Positions 42,858 to 54,700 of a DNA stretch of 64,000 bases are shown here, piece by piece; positions within the stretch are counted from its first letter, which is position 1; every line of letters begins with the position of its first letter. The DNA comes from Alphaproteobacteria bacterium. GTDB taxonomy: Bacteria > Pseudomonadota > Alphaproteobacteria > UBA8366 > Aestuariispiraceae. The DNA lies in the NCBI GenBank assembly GCA_033344895.1, contig JAWPMN010000001.1:3790001-3854000 (forward strand), written 5' to 3'. The notes beneath the pieces are model-generated. The model did no database searches, was not told where the DNA came from, and was given only the letters and a program-made list of their open reading frames with translations. A program made the translations under genes and the position numbers.

Positions 42858-44243
42858 TCAACATTCGACGACGTTGACGGCGAGGCCACCCTGGCTGGTT
42901 TCCTTGTATTCGGAGCGCATGTCGTCGCCGGTCTTCTTCATCGTCTTGATGGCCGCGTCCAACGGAACGAAATGCGTGCCGTCGCCCTTCATGGCGAGGG
43001 AACAGGCGTTCACGGCCTTGACCGCACCCATGGCATTGCGCTCGATACAGGGGATCTGGACCAAGCCCCCAATCGGATCGCAGGTCATGCCAAGATGGTG
43101 CTCAAGCGCGATTTCGGCCGCATTTTCGACCTGCATGTTGGTTGCCCCAAGCGCGGCGGCCAGGCCGGCTGCGGCCATGGCGGAAGCTGAACCGACTTCT
43201 CCCTGACAGCCGACCTCTGCGCCGGAGATCGACGCATTGTGCTTGATGATTCCGCCGATCGCGGAGGCGGCCAGAAGGAAGGTGCGAATGCCTTCCTGGC
43301 TGGCGCCCGGGATGAAGGCTTCGTAATAGCGGATTGTGGCCGGAATGATCCCCGCCGCCCCGTTGGTCGGCGCGGTCACGACGGTTCCGCCGGCGGCGTT
43401 CTCCTCGTTCACCGCGATGGCGTAAAGGCTGATCCAATCCATGATGTCGTGGTCAAAACGGCGGTTCGACTGCCGGTTTTTCTCCAGTTCCTGCAGGATC
43501 GCCTTGGCCCGCCGCTTCACATCGAGGCCGCCCGGCAGTCGGCCGTCCTGACCAAGTCCCCGTGTTATGCAGCTCCGCATGACACGCCAGAGGCGGTCGA
43601 GGCCGTCGATGACCTCCGCCTTGTCGCGCGCGGTACATTCGTTCTGAAGTTTCATGTCGGCGATGGAGAGGCCCGAGGTCTCTCCCATGGCCAACATCTC
43701 CTTGGCCGACTTGAAGGGGAAGGGGACCTCCGATTGCGGCAGGGAGCCGGCACCGGTCCTGTTGTCCAGTTCCTCAGGCGTCGCGACAAACCCGCCACCG
43801 ATGGAATAGTAGGTCTGTTCCGCCAGCAGGTCGCCGGCCGTGTCGAAGGCGGCGAAGATCATGCCATTGGCATGACCGGGCAGGGGCGGTCCGAAATCGA
43901 AGATCAGGTGGTCGTCGCGGTTGAAGGGAATGCGCCGCGTGCCCCCCAGAGAGATTTCAAGCTCGGCATCGATCTGATGAACCAGCTTGAAGGCGTCGTC
44001 AGGATCGATGGTGTCGGGACGCGCCCCGGCAAGCCCCAGGATCACGGCCCGGTCGCTGGCATGTCCCTTGCCGGTCCAGGCCAGGGACCCATGCAGACTG
44101 CACCGCACGGATTGAACGGTCTCGAAGCATCCGCGTTCATTCAGCATCTCGATGAAGCGCGACGCCGCAACCATCGGACCCACAGTGTGGGAACTGGATG
44201 GGCCGATGCCGATCTTGAAAAGGTCAAAAACGCTGAGGAACAT
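42858..44243 (-). CDS. sdaA: L-serine ammonia-lyase
   Basis: A 461-residue iron-sulfur L-serine dehydratase that converts serine to pyruvate and ammonia. Seen are [20 protein letters not shown] at the N-terminus, the [11 protein letters not shown] segment, and in the catalytic part the three cluster cysteines in [35 protein letters not shown]. It ends [20 protein letters not shown] with the C-terminal Cys typical of the single-chain form. The gene converges with the ABC ATPase gene, nine bases apart. Confidence 0.96.
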   Translation of the reverse strand: MFLSVFDLFKIGIGPSSSHTVGPMVAASRFIEMLNERGCFETVQSVRCSLHGSLAWTGKGHASDRAVILGLAGARPDTIDPDDAFKLVHQIDAELEISLGGTRRIPFNRDDHLIFDFGPPLPGHANGMIFAAFDTAGDLLAEQTYYSIGGGFVATPEELDNRTGAGSLPQSEVPFPFKSAKEMLAMGETSGLSIADMKLQNECTARDKAEVIDGLDRLWRVMRSCITRGLGQDGRLPGGLDVKRRAKAILQELEKNRQSNRRFDHDIMDWISLYAIAVNEENAAGGTVVTAPTNGAAGIIPATIRYYEAFIPGASQEGIRTFLLAASAIGGIIKHNASISGAEVGCQGEVGSASAMAAAGLAAALGATNMQVENAAEIALEHHLGMTCDPIGGLVQIPCIERNAMGAVKAVNACSLAMKGDGTHFVPLDAAIKTMKKTGDDMRSEYKETSQGGLAVNVVEC

Positions 44244-44273
44244 TTCGGACAGATCTCCTGTGAACGGGTCCGA

Positions 44274-46547
44274 TCATGGACGCAGATGCAATACGTCGCC
44301 GCTTTCTTCGCCGATATCGCCCGTGCGCCCGGGAATTCTGAAATAGCGACCGTCGCGCCACGGCTCCAGCAGATCATCGTAGTGTGGCGAAAAGGGATTG
44401 CCGGACTGACCGCCGGCCAGAGCGTACAGGCTGTTGTCGAGGTCCGACAGATCATAGATCGCCCGATATCCGGCGCCATGTATATGACGGAACGGATGCC
44501 GGCCGTCGCCGCCCCGGCTTTGGCCGCGGTTGATCGTATGATCGCCGCCATTGGTTTCCAGCGGACGGTTTCCGAGAGAGGAAAGGCCAGGCACGAGGTC
44601 CAGCAGGAAGTTTTCCATCGGCGCGGTGTGCAGATCGCCCCACCGCCAGGCCGATGCATCCGACCCATAGTCGTCATTCAGCACGAACACGGCGCGGTCC
44701 AGGGCAGAGGACAGCATCCAACTGCAATCCTCTTCGGGGTCCGTTCTAGTGTCGTCACACCAGTGCGGGGCGACGGTCAGCACTTCTTCAACGAAACGCG
44801 CATCGGCGCGCCAATAGGCTTCGAACGCGTCCGCACCCAGATCGTCTTCGGCAAGCAGACGGACCGCTTCATTCAGCATCGTCATATAGATCGCCGCCGC
44901 AGCCGAATCCCGGGTCATTCGATAATCCCAGTCGCGCAGAAGATTGCGGGCATCCCGGGCAAGGGGCGATGTCGGCGCCGCCTTCAGGAAATGGGGCACC
45001 AGCCGACGGGCCGCGTCGGACAGGACGTCATTCTGAATTCGCGCGCTGTCTTCGAGTGTGTGCGCTTCGGGAACCTCGGAAAGGGCCTCCAGAAGCCGAA
45101 CCGCGCGATACTCGTCGACAAAATCATGCGAAACATCGTTCGGATAATCGGCGCTGACGACGCGGTTGTTGGCGTTTGCAATCAGGCCGTTGGCCGGGTC
45201 CACCAGGCCCGGAAGGTCCTGAGACGGAAGAACACCCCGCCATGTGGCTTCCGGTTGGGCCGAATAATTCGGAACGGTACCGTCTCCGCCGTGCCGAACT
45301 GGCAGCCGTCCGGCGACTTTCATGCCGATCCGGCCGGCAGTATCTGCGTAGAACACGTTCTGTACCGGGTCGTCGAACAGGGCCAGCGCCCGCAGAAACT
45401 GGTCCCAGTCCTGCGCCCGATTAAGATGGTAAAGCGCCTGGACGGACCTTGGGAGCGTCTTCGTTCCCGTCCATTGCAGGGCCACCGGCGGATCACCGAG
45501 CCTGCTGAGGACAGGTCCGAATGCGGAATCCCGGATCGTAATCGTCTCGTCGGCTCCGAACCGGACCTGGATTGTCTCCTGTCGGACTTCCGACGCGTCG
45601 AACGCCTCCTGATCAAGGCGGACCGTGTCCTGATTGTCGGCGTGGGTCGTCGTGAGGCCCCAGGCGACCGTGCCGTTGTGACCTAGTATGTGAAACGGAG
45701 CACCGGGCGCGGTTGCGCCCGTCAGGGAAAGTTCTGGGGTCTGTATCCTGGCCAGATACCATTGGCCCGGCATGCGCAGCCCGAGATGCGGGTCATTTGC
45801 AAGGATCGGCTTGCCGGTTTCCGTCCGTTTGCCACTCAGCACCCAGGCGTTTGACGCGTCGTATTTGCCGATCCAGGCATCCCGATTGTCGTCGTTCATG
45901 GTCGACGGACTGGCGAGATTGCGGGGGAACAACTCCCGAACCCGTTCGGCGCCCACCAGGTCAATCAGGGCTTCGCGACGACCCTCCGAGAATCCGTTCC
46001 CCGACAGTTGAAGCGACATCAAGCGACCCCAGACAAGGCTGTCGGCGATGACCCAGGGATCGGGAGAATGCAGGGTTAGCTGGAACTCCACCGGCAAGGG
46101 GGCCTCAGTGTTTTCCAGAAATGCGTTTACCCCGTCGGCATACGCCTGAAGATCGTCGCGTTCGCTCTGGCTCAGCGCTTCGACCTGCTGCTCTGCCTGG
46201 CGGTAAAGACCGAGTTCCCGCATCATTCGGTCATAGTTCAACATCGGGGCACCGACGATTTCTGCCATGCGGCCGGCCCCGATCCGCCTGGTTGTTTCCA
46301 TCTGCCACAACCGGTCCCGGGCATGCAGAAATCCGAGCGCCCGATACGCATCGCGTAGGGATTCCGCCCGGATGACCGGAATGCCTCTGTCGTCGGTGAT
46401 GACGGTGACCTCCGCATTCAGGCCCGGTAGTGTCTCGTCGCCCGCAACATCCGGAACGCTGGCGACGCCCAGAATCCAGATCAGCGCGCCGCCCGAAAGT
46501 ACGATGACGGCAAGGACGATCAGCACAGATCTGAAAATGACGCGCAC
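44274..46547 (-). CDS. Penicillin acylase family protein (Ntn hydrolase)
   Basis: A protein of about 757 residues with an N-terminal membrane anchor or signal (VIFRSVLIVLAVIVLSGG). The alpha-chain part has VTVITDDRGIPVIRAESLRDAYRALGFLHARDRLWQME; the autocleavage site and nucleophile Ser lie in DASNAWVLSGKRT; the beta chain has NDPHLGLRMPGQWYLARI, GHNGTVAWGLTTTHADNQD, GLIANANNRVVSADY and the C-terminal GGDHTINRG. The family hydrolyses amide bonds in beta-lactams, acyl-homoserine lactones and related compounds, so quorum quenching or acyl-amide use is possible but unproven. GTG 46547 is preferred, with GGAG eight bases before it; TTG 46565 is an alternative. Confidence 0.9.
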   Translation of the reverse strand: MRVIFRSVLIVLAVIVLSGGALIWILGVASVPDVAGDETLPGLNAEVTVITDDRGIPVIRAESLRDAYRALGFLHARDRLWQMETTRRIGAGRMAEIVGAPMLNYDRMMRELGLYRQAEQQVEALSQSERDDLQAYADGVNAFLENTEAPLPVEFQLTLHSPDPWVIADSLVWGRLMSLQLSGNGFSEGRREALIDLVGAERVRELFPRNLASPSTMNDDNRDAWIGKYDASNAWVLSGKRTETGKPILANDPHLGLRMPGQWYLARIQTPELSLTGATAPGAPFHILGHNGTVAWGLTTTHADNQDTVRLDQEAFDASEVRQETIQVRFGADETITIRDSAFGPVLSRLGDPPVALQWTGTKTLPRSVQALYHLNRAQDWDQFLRALALFDDPVQNVFYADTAGRIGMKVAGRLPVRHGGDGTVPNYSAQPEATWRGVLPSQDLPGLVDPANGLIANANNRVVSADYPNDVSHDFVDEYRAVRLLEALSEVPEAHTLEDSARIQNDVLSDAARRLVPHFLKAAPTSPLARDARNLLRDWDYRMTRDSAAAAIYMTMLNEAVRLLAEDDLGADAFEAYWRADARFVEEVLTVAPHWCDDTRTDPEEDCSWMLSSALDRAVFVLNDDYGSDASAWRWGDLHTAPMENFLLDLVPGLSSLGNRPLETNGGDHTINRGQSRGGDGRHPFRHIHGAGYRAIYDLSDLDNSLYALAGGQSGNPFSPHYDDLLEPWRDGRYFRIPGRTGDIGEESGDVLHLRP

Positions 46548-46673
46548 GGCTAAGGCTCCGACCAATGAAGTTCGAATGATCGCCTCGTTCTAGCGCATGG
46601 CGAGATTGAATGCAGCCTTGGGGTTGGGCAATGTCAGGCCTGTTCAGTGCGTCAGGAAGATGGGAGCAATATT

Positions 46674-47528
46674 TTGCCATTCCGAATGAAGTCGGTTCGC
46701 TGCGCCAGCCAGGCCGGGTTCCACGAGATGGTCTATCGGGATTGGGGCCGGTCGGATGCGGCGAAAACGGTCGTTTGTGTGCATGGGCTGACCCGAAACG
46801 GGCGCGATTTTGAGCGCCTTGCGGATGCTTTGGCGTCGGACGGCCATCGGGTGCTGTGTCCCGATATTGTCGGAAGAGGGGCGTCCGACCGTCTGGGCCC
46901 CGGGGGGGCTTATGAGGTTCCGCAATATGTCGCGGACCTGACGACAATGTTGGCCGCCGAGGGGCTGCGGTCCGTCGATTGGATCGGTACATCGATGGGC
47001 GGCCTGATCGGCATGGCGATGGCTGCGATGCCCGGCGGCCCGATCCGCCGCATGGTACTCAACGATGTCGGGCCATTCATTCCCAAGGCAGCGCTGCAGC
47101 GCATCGGCGATTATGTCGGAGTGGAATGGCGTTTCGACACCTTTCAGAAGGCGGAAGCCCATATTCGCGCTGCGTATGCGCCCTTCGGCCTTGAGTCCGA
47201 TGAAGATTGGCGCTTCATGACGGAGATTTCGACCGCCCGTGATGAAGCCGGTTGCTGGGTCAATGCCTATGATCCGCGTATAGCGGACCCGTTTCGCGGC
47301 GATCAGATCGCGGATGCGGACCTCTGGTATCTATGGGATGCGATCCGAATACCGATATTCGTGATGCGCGGTGCGGAATCGGATTTGCTGACACCGGAAA
47401 TTGCGAAAGAGATGACGCGTCGGGGGCCCGGGGCGGAGGTTCTGGAGATACCTGGATGCGGCCATGCGCCCGCGCTCATGGACTCCCATCAGATCGGGGT
47501 TCTGCGAGACTGGTGCCGATCGGCGTGA
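46674..47528 (+). CDS. Alpha/beta hydrolase
   Basis: A protein of about 284 residues with the full alpha/beta hydrolase set: oxyanion region VVCVHGLTRNGRDFERLADAL, PDIVGRGASDRLG, nucleophile elbow DWIGTSMGGLIGMAMA (Ser), acid in VMRGAESDLLTPEIAKEM (Asp) and base in IPGCGHAPALMDSHQI (His). A cytoplasmic esterase- or C-C hydrolase-like role is likely; substrate unknown. The start is uncertain: TTG 46674 has GGGAG at good distance, GTG 46647 and ATG 46686 are alternatives without clear ribosome sites. Confidence 0.88.
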   Translation: MPFRMKSVRCASQAGFHEMVYRDWGRSDAAKTVVCVHGLTRNGRDFERLADALASDGHRVLCPDIVGRGASDRLGPGGAYEVPQYVADLTTMLAAEGLRSVDWIGTSMGGLIGMAMAAMPGGPIRRMVLNDVGPFIPKAALQRIGDYVGVEWRFDTFQKAEAHIRAAYAPFGLESDEDWRFMTEISTARDEAGCWVNAYDPRIADPFRGDQIADADLWYLWDAIRIPIFVMRGAESDLLTPEIAKEMTRRGPGAEVLEIPGCGHAPALMDSHQIGVLRDWCRSA

Positions 47529-47542
47529 CGAAAGGATTTGGA

Positions 47543-48055
47543 ATGACTGCAGTTTGGTCGATGCGCCTGACGCTGGCTGGTTTCGTCCTGTTGGCACTTG
47601 TCGGTGGCATGGCATCCGATGGCCGTGCTCAGGGCAGGGACAGGGCCCTGGAATCCGTTCGGGAACTGGCAGCCCGACTGATCGACAAGACCGAGGATGC
47701 CGCCACCCCGGAATCGCAGATCTGGGCCGGCGTGCAGGCCCTGACCGATGCGACCCGACGGTTTGCATTGGCAGAGACCGAAACGCGTGCCGACGATAAA
47801 GTTGCTTCACCGCCGCTGGCGTCCTTGCGGCCCGGCCAGGCCGAGAGCGTGACACTTGCCGGCGAACCGGGGGCCGAAGTGCCGTTGTCCGATGTCCCAC
47901 GGGATTGGTTCAACGCCAGAATCACTGACGCGCAGATTGCATTGAACGGTGCGCGTACCGCGATTGAACAAGGAGCGACCCGGGAGAGGATTGTCCGACA
48001 TCTGCGGGATTACGCCGCGGCCCTGGCCATCCTCGACCGACCACCGGCGTCGTAA
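47543..48055 (+). CDS. Unrecognised secreted protein
   Basis: A 170-residue protein with a clear signal peptide (MRLTLAGFVLLALVGGMASDGRAQG). The mature part is Ala-, Glu- and Arg-rich and mostly helical, with VRELAARLIDKTEDA, WAGVQALTDATRRFALAE and a C-terminal ITDAQIALNGARTAIEQGATRERIVRHLRDYAAAL. AAAGGA precedes ATG 47543 by eight bases, which rules out the much longer frame that would overlap the hydrolase gene. I do not recognise a family. A periplasmic helical protein is the most that can be said. Confidence 0.75.
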   Translation: MTAVWSMRLTLAGFVLLALVGGMASDGRAQGRDRALESVRELAARLIDKTEDAATPESQIWAGVQALTDATRRFALAETETRADDKVASPPLASLRPGQAESVTLAGEPGAEVPLSDVPRDWFNARITDAQIALNGARTAIEQGATRERIVRHLRDYAAALAILDRPPAS

Positions 48056-48085
48056 GAGTCTTGCCAGACTGCCTTTAAAGGAATG

Positions 48086-48116
48086 CGGCCGCTCCCGTTC
48101 TGGAAGCGGCCGTTTT
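48086..48116 (+). terminator. Intrinsic terminator behind 47543-48055
   Basis: CGGCCGCT and AGCGGCCG form a perfect 8-bp stem with an 11-base loop, followed by TTTT at 48113-48116. It ends the plus-strand transcript just before the convergent giant gene. Confidence 0.85.
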
Positions 48117-48139
48117 GACGCGTTGGTACGATGTGAGCG

Positions 48140-48760
48140 TTAGACGTTGCCGCTGCCGTCATCCTGATTCTGAATGATGTCGTTCACGTCCAGCCCGGTG
48201 ACGCCTTCCAGGGTTGCGACGGCTTCGAAGTTGTCGGAATTGCCGTCGCCGTTGGCATTGACCTTGACCGTGGTGTTGCCGGCATCGTCTTCCTCCAGCT
48301 TCAGGTAGTTCTGAAGCTGGTCGATATCGTCCATGTTCACCACGCTGGAGATATCCAGCATGTCGCCTTCGGCTGCGTTGAAGTCGGTAATCGTGTCGAT
48401 GCCTTCGCCCGGATTGCCAAGAACGAAGACATCAGCGCCCGCGCCTCCGGTCAGGTCATCGCTGCCGGCGCCGCCATCCAGACGATTCGCGCCGCTATCA
48501 CCGATCAAGGTGTCGTTGTGAGCCGATCCGACCATGTTTTCGAAGTTGGAGATATCATCCCCTTCCGCATGTCCGCCGGAGACCGTTCCGCTGCCGAAAT
48601 CGATGGTGACGGCCTCATCGCTTTCCGAATAGTCGATCGTGTCGATCCCGCTGCCGCCGTCAATCGTATCGGCACCTTCGCCCCCGATGACCGTATCGTC
48701 ACCGCTTCCAGCATCCACAGTGTCCGCACCGGCCGCGATGATTGTTGTCGAGTGATCGAC
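48140..48760 (-). other. RTX repeats and type I secretion signal of the adhesin
   Basis: Calcium-binding nonapeptides (ADTVDAGSGDDTVIGGEGAD, ANRLDGGAGSDDLTGGAGAD) are followed by the T1SS-target pattern VFVLGNPGEGIDTITDFN and an acidic C-terminal tail ending in DDGSGNV. This segment should carry the export signal read by a type I secretion ABC transporter. Confidence 0.9.
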
Positions 48761-51700
48761 CAGGGCATCGACACCGTTGTTCGACAGGTAGGAGATGTCG
48801 GTCGCGGACAACTGCTGATCGTAGAGCGCGATATCGTCGATTGCGCCGTCGAAATCGTCGCCTAAATCATCCCGGACCCCGAACCGCAGGGGCTCGGAGT
48901 TTGTATCGATTCCGTTTGTGACCGAGGTGTCGCTGTCGACCAGGCTGCCGTTCAAATACAGCTGCAATCCCTCTTCACCCCAGGTAACCGTGACATTGTT
49001 CCAGCTGTCCCAGCTGATGCTGCCGCCCTCGACGGTAACACTGTCCTCGTTCTCCTTCGTGAACTGGAAACGGATCTTCCCGTCGTTGCGTGTCGTCAAC
49101 TGGAACTGACCGGCACCGTCGCCATTGTCGCCCTTCGAGACCAGTGTGTTCTGCTGCTGGTCGCTCTTGAAATTGAAGGACAGGGAGCCGCTTTGAAGTT
49201 CCATTGAGCTGTCGTGAGCGACTTGAATGTAGTCGTTGCTGCCGTCGAAATCGGCGGCGCTTCCATGTCGGCCGGAGAAGTCCAGGACGGTGCCGCCTTC
49301 AACGGTACCGTCGTTGTCTCCGCGGCTGTCGACCACTGTGCTGCCGCTCGTTTCGTCCAGTTTCCAATGACTTACAGGAATGTTGTTATAGACCACTCCT
49401 TCGCTGTCGCCACCCAGGTGGATCACATCGTTACCGGTCCCGCCGGAGATTACGTCGTCCCCGTTGCCGGCATAGATCGTGTCGTCGCCTGCGCCGCCGT
49501 CGATCGTGTCGTCATCGCCGCTCGACGCGGAGGTGAGCGATATGGCGTCAAGGCGCATGCCGCGGCCATAGTCGACGTCGGTTCCGTTCTCGGCGAACTC
49601 GATCCGCTTGACGGTACCGTCTCCTACGAATTGGACAGTGACTTCCTGCCAGTCGTGATCCGATGCGTTGCTGAGATCGTGAGTGTACTCACCCAGGGTC
49701 TCGCCGCCGACTGAAACCTTCATTGCGTTGACGGTGTCGTCGAAACCGGGGCGCCCGGAATATTGGAACGTCAGACTGTAGACCTTGCCGGCTTCCGTCT
49801 GGATGTCGCGATAGATGTTGGATGCATCCGAGTAATTGTCTGACGGGTCGGTGTTCAGTTCGATGAACTTCGATCCGTCAGCCGCGGTGTGGGTGTTGCC
49901 CCAGACCTCAATCTTGTCGCTGGTCGTCGACCAGCCATCGGCTGTATCCACAAAGTCCGTCGGATCGTCCTCGAAGTCGGTTTCGAAAAGCGTGGTCTCG
50001 CTGCGACCGGCGTGATTCTGGACATAATCTGCGATACCACCCGATGCCAGGGTCGCGACCTGATCGGACGTCAATGCGCCGTCCAGGAGTGTGGGGTTGT
50101 CGATCCGGCCATCCAGATAGGTATGCAGATTGTCTGCGACGTCATCGCCGCTGGTCGTTTGGGACGCGCCGAAGGTCCAGGGGTTCTGGTTCGGTGCCAT
50201 GCTGTAATCGCTCTGAACGCTGTCGACTTCCGTCCCGTTGACATAGAGCGTGACCGTGGAACCGTCCCAGGTCACGGTCGCATTGTAGAAGTCCGAATAA
50301 TTGATATCTCCGCCCTTCAGGTAGAAGGACTCGTTTTCCGTCTGGACGCGCAGTTCCACCTCGCGGCTGCTGTTCACTTTGAGATCGAAATGCCCGCCAT
50401 CGTCGTAGTTCGACGAGTCTTTCGAAGCGATGGTCCCGTTGTTCCATGCCAGGAAGTCCACGGAGAAGGTACCGCTGTTCAGTTCCATCGCCGCGCTGTG
50501 CGGCACTTCGATATAGTCGCCGCTGCCGTCGAACTGCGCCGCGTCGGTGCCTTCGGTTCCGGACCCGGAGCCGGTTCCGCCCTTCGCGGTGCCTGTTACG
50601 CCATTGACGGAATCGGTGACCGTTTCGTTGCTGCTCCAACTGGCGTCTTCCAGTTCGAAGTGGAAGATCGCGTTCACGGCGTCGTCCGAGCCGACCGCAG
50701 GGTTGTCCCCGGTAATGACATCGTCGCCCGCACCGCCTTGCAGCGTGTCGCTGCCGGTGCCGCCGTCAATGGTCCGCCCGGCCACCTCCGGCACATCGAC
50801 CAAGGCGGTTTGCGTCGTGCTGGCCGTTGCGCCATTGGCATCGGTCGCCGTTGCGGTGACGGAAAGGTCGAAATCGTCCGCGCCCGCCGGTATGGTCAGG
50901 ACAAGGTTCGACAATTGGTCGGCGGTGAGGGTGGCCGATCCGTCCGAAACCTGGATCGCGGTTCCATCCGCGCTGAGGCTCGCCCCTTCGGGCAGATTGC
51001 CCAGCGAGATCGACAGGCTTTCCGAACCGTCGGAATCGAGGAGCTGTGCGCTGATCGTCAGCGGATACGCCGTGTCCGGATCAAGCTGCCCATCGACGGC
51101 GACATTGCTCCCAGATCCCACTGAGACGCTGACTGTCGGAGCGTCGGCAACCGCCGTTACCGAGACGGTGATCGTATCGCTGCTGGTCATCTCGAACTGG
51201 CCGTCGGTTGCCTTGGCGGTGACCGTCAGATCGAAATCGGCGTGACTGTTGGGCGGCGGGGTGATGGTTACCCCGGAAAGCTGATCCGCGCTAAGGGTGA
51301 CCGTGCCGTTCGTGACAGGCTGGGATACGCCGCCTACCGCGATGATCGCCCCGGTCGGAACGCCGGACAGTTCGACCGTGATGACGTCACCGGAATCGGT
51401 TGCCGCCGCAGAGAGGTCGAGATCGATAGCGCTGTCCTCGTTGCCGGAGGCATCGCTGACAGAGAGGGTCGGCGTTCCGGCGGTCTCCGGTACCGTGACC
51501 GTCAAGGTCTGGGTGATGCTCGCGGTGTCGGTTCCGTCCGTTGACGTGGCCGTTACCGAAAGGTCGAACGTGTCTGTACCGTTCGGCAGTGAAACGCTCA
51601 GCCCGTCCAGTTGGGCCGGCGTCAGCGTAACGGAACCGTCGCCGTTGACTGTACCGGCGGAGAGCACTGCCCCGGTCGGCAAGTTGCTGATGGTGACGGA

Positions 51701-54700
51701 CAGGGTCTCGGAGCCGTCCAGATCGATCAACGCCGCCTCGATTTCCAGCGCGGCAGTGAAGCTGGTGGCCTCCCCGGTCGAGAGGGTGTCCTGCGCGATT
51801 GCATTGCCCTCGGAATCCGTGACCGTCGCCGTAATTGCGTGGACGCCGCCATTGGGGAAGGTGACGGTCAGGTTGGCTGCATCGTCGGCAGCGACGGTCC
51901 AGGTACCGTCCTGATTTTGGGTTCCGGCACTTAGGACGGCGCCTTCCGGCAGGTCGGAGACAGTCAAGGTCGTCACGGTTTCCACGGTATCGGGGACGCT
52001 GTAATAGCCGCTGTCGTTGAGCGTCAATCCTTCGGGCACGCTACTGAACAGCGTGTTGCCGCCGAGCGTCGTGCCGTCCATCTTGACGAAGAGGTCCTGG
52101 TCGCCGCCATTTTCCCAGTAGACGATCTCGACCGGATAAAGGCCGTCCGTCTCGGCGACGAATGTGCCGTCGCTTGTCGCGGACGCGCGGTTGCCGTCGA
52201 ACTCGGTGACGGTTGTGCCGCCGACCTTCAGTCGGAAACCGTCGTCGGACGTTACCTGGAAACTGTGCGATCCCGCCTCGATGAAGACATAACCGGTCAG
52301 TTTGACGACGAAAGTTTCGGCGGACGCGCCGGTGGTACCGCTGGCGCTCGCGGCGTCATTGCCGAGGAATTGTCCAAGCGTCGAGCCACCGTCGTAATCG
52401 ACCGTGGTCGACGTGAACGTGACATCCGCGCCACCGGCTGCAATCAGGGCATCCGCATCGCTCAGATCCGACAGGGAACTGCCGGTGTCGTAGATTTCGC
52501 CCTGCAGGCCGGTTCCGGCCGGCAACTCATAGGGTTCGCTGGTATTGACCAGGGCATCCTGCAGGCCGGAAGGCAGGGCGATGGGGACGGTCACCGAATT
52601 CGCACTTGCCGTGGCGGCGCTTAGGTCAAGGGTCGGGGTGTCGGCCTCGGTATCGACCGTGACACTCAGCGTGCCGGATTGGGTTGCCGTATCGTTGCCG
52701 TCCGTTGCGGTCACGGTAACGGACAGGTCGAAGTCGCTGTCATCGTTGGTCGGCGGCTTGATCGTCAATCCGGATAGTTGGTCTTCGGTCAGGGTGGCGG
52801 AACCGTTTGTAACCTGAATGATTTCGTCACCGGATTGCAGGATGGCGCCAGCGGGAATGCCACCGATCTCGATCGAAAGAACTTCTCCGGAATCGGTACT
52901 GCCGGCCTGGATATTCAGGGCAATCGCCGCGTCCTCCGTGCCGGCCGCGTCGGCAGCGCTGAGCGTCGGTGTGTCGGCCACGGCGTCGACGGTGACCGGG
53001 ATCGTTCCGACGGTGGTCGCTGTGTCTTCACCATCCGTGGATGTTGCCGTGACGGTCAGGGTAAAGTCATCGCTGCTGTTCGGCGGCGGTGTGATTTCCA
53101 ACGCGTCGAGCTGGCTTGCCGTCAGGACCGCGACGCCTGCGGATACCGCGACGGCAACGCCGTTCGCGGTCAGGACCGCGCCATTGGGAATATTCGAAAT
53201 CTCGACCGTCAGGGTTTCGCTGTCATCGGTGAGTGCGGCGGAAATGTCGAGGGCGATGGCGCTGTCTTCCTCGCCGGATGCGGCGATCGTTGTCAGTTCC
53301 GGTGCGTCGGCCACGGCGTCGACGGTGACCGGGATCGTTCCGACGGTGGTCGCTGTGTCGTCGCCATCCGTGGATGTCGCCGTGACGGTCAGCGTAAAGT
53401 CGTCGCTGCTGTTCGGCGGTGGCGTGATCGTAAGATCGCTCAGCTGATTTGCGGTCAGGACGGCAGCGCCGTTGGAAACCGTTACTGTCTCACCGTTCGC
53501 CGTCAGGATTGCCCCCACGGGAATGCCTCCGATTTCAACTGAGAGCGTCTCCGACCCGTCGGTGTCGGTGAGCGCGGAGGTGATGTCGAGGGCGATGGCG
53601 CTGTCTTCGCTGCCGGCTGCGGCCTCGACTGCGAGGCTCGGCGTGTCGGCCACGGCGTCGACCGTGACATCCAGGGTCTCGGTCACCGTCGCCGTATCGC
53701 CGCTGTCGCCATCCGTCGTCGTCACCGCCACCGTCAGCGTGAAATCCGCATCGCTGTCCGCAGCCGGCGTGATCGTCAGACCTTCCAACTGTGCCGGCGT
53801 CAGGGTTACGGAACCATCGTCATTCACCGTGCCCGCGCTGAGGGTCGCACCTTCGGGGATGCCGGAGATGGTGACACTGGCACTGTCGCCATCGGCCACA
53901 TTGCTGACATCGATGTCGAGCGCGATCGCCGAGTCCTCGACGCCCGACGCCGCGGCCGTCCCGAGCGTCGCCTCATCCGCGACCCCGGTGACCGTCACCG
54001 GCAGTTCCGCCGTCTGGGTTGCGGTGTCGGTGCCGTCGGTCGAGGTTGCCGTGACGGTCAGCGTGAAGTCATCCGCACTGTTCGCCGCCGGCGTGATGGT
54101 CAGCCCCTCAAGCTGCGCCGGCGTCAGAGTGACGGTACCGTCCTCGTTCACCGTGCCCGCACTGAGCGTGGCACCCTCGGGAATCCCGGAGATGGTGACG
54201 GCCAGGGTCTCGGAGCCGTCGGTATCGGTGAGCGCCGAGGTGATGTCGAGGGTAATGACGCTGTCTTCGGCGCCGGCGGCCGCATCGACTGCGAGGCTCG
54301 GCGTATCGGCCACGGCGTCGACCGTGACATCCAGGGTCTCGGTCACCGTCGCCGTATCACCGCTGTCGCCATCCGTCGTCGTCACCGCCACCGTCAGCGT
54401 GAAATCCGCATCGCTGTCCGACGCCGGCGTGATCGTCAGACCTTCCAACTGTGCCGGCGTCAGGGTGACGCTGCCATCTTCATTGACGGTCCCGGCCGAG
54501 AGCGTCGCACCTTCCGGGATCCCGGAGATGGTTACCGACGCACTGTCGCCATCGGCCACATTGCTGACATCGATATCGAGTGCAATCGCCGAGTCTTCAT
54601 CACCGGAAGCGGCTGCGGTCGCCAGGCCGGCCTCATCCGCAACCCCGGTGACGGAGACGGGCAGGGAGGCGGTCTGGGTTGCGGTATCGGTGCCGTCGGT

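Noticed and set aside
43239-45686. An 815-codon open frame opposite sdaA and the penicillin acylase-family gene
   Set aside because: Antisense to two well-supported enzymes; no recognisable motif.
47333-47542. Upstream extension of the secreted protein gene 47543-48055
   Set aside because: It would overlap the hydrolase gene by about 200 bases and hide the signal peptide.
49889-53542. Several plus-strand frames of 100-411 codons inside the adhesin region
   Set aside because: Complementary to coding strand with known adhesin domains; their products are shadows of the acidic repeats read backwards.
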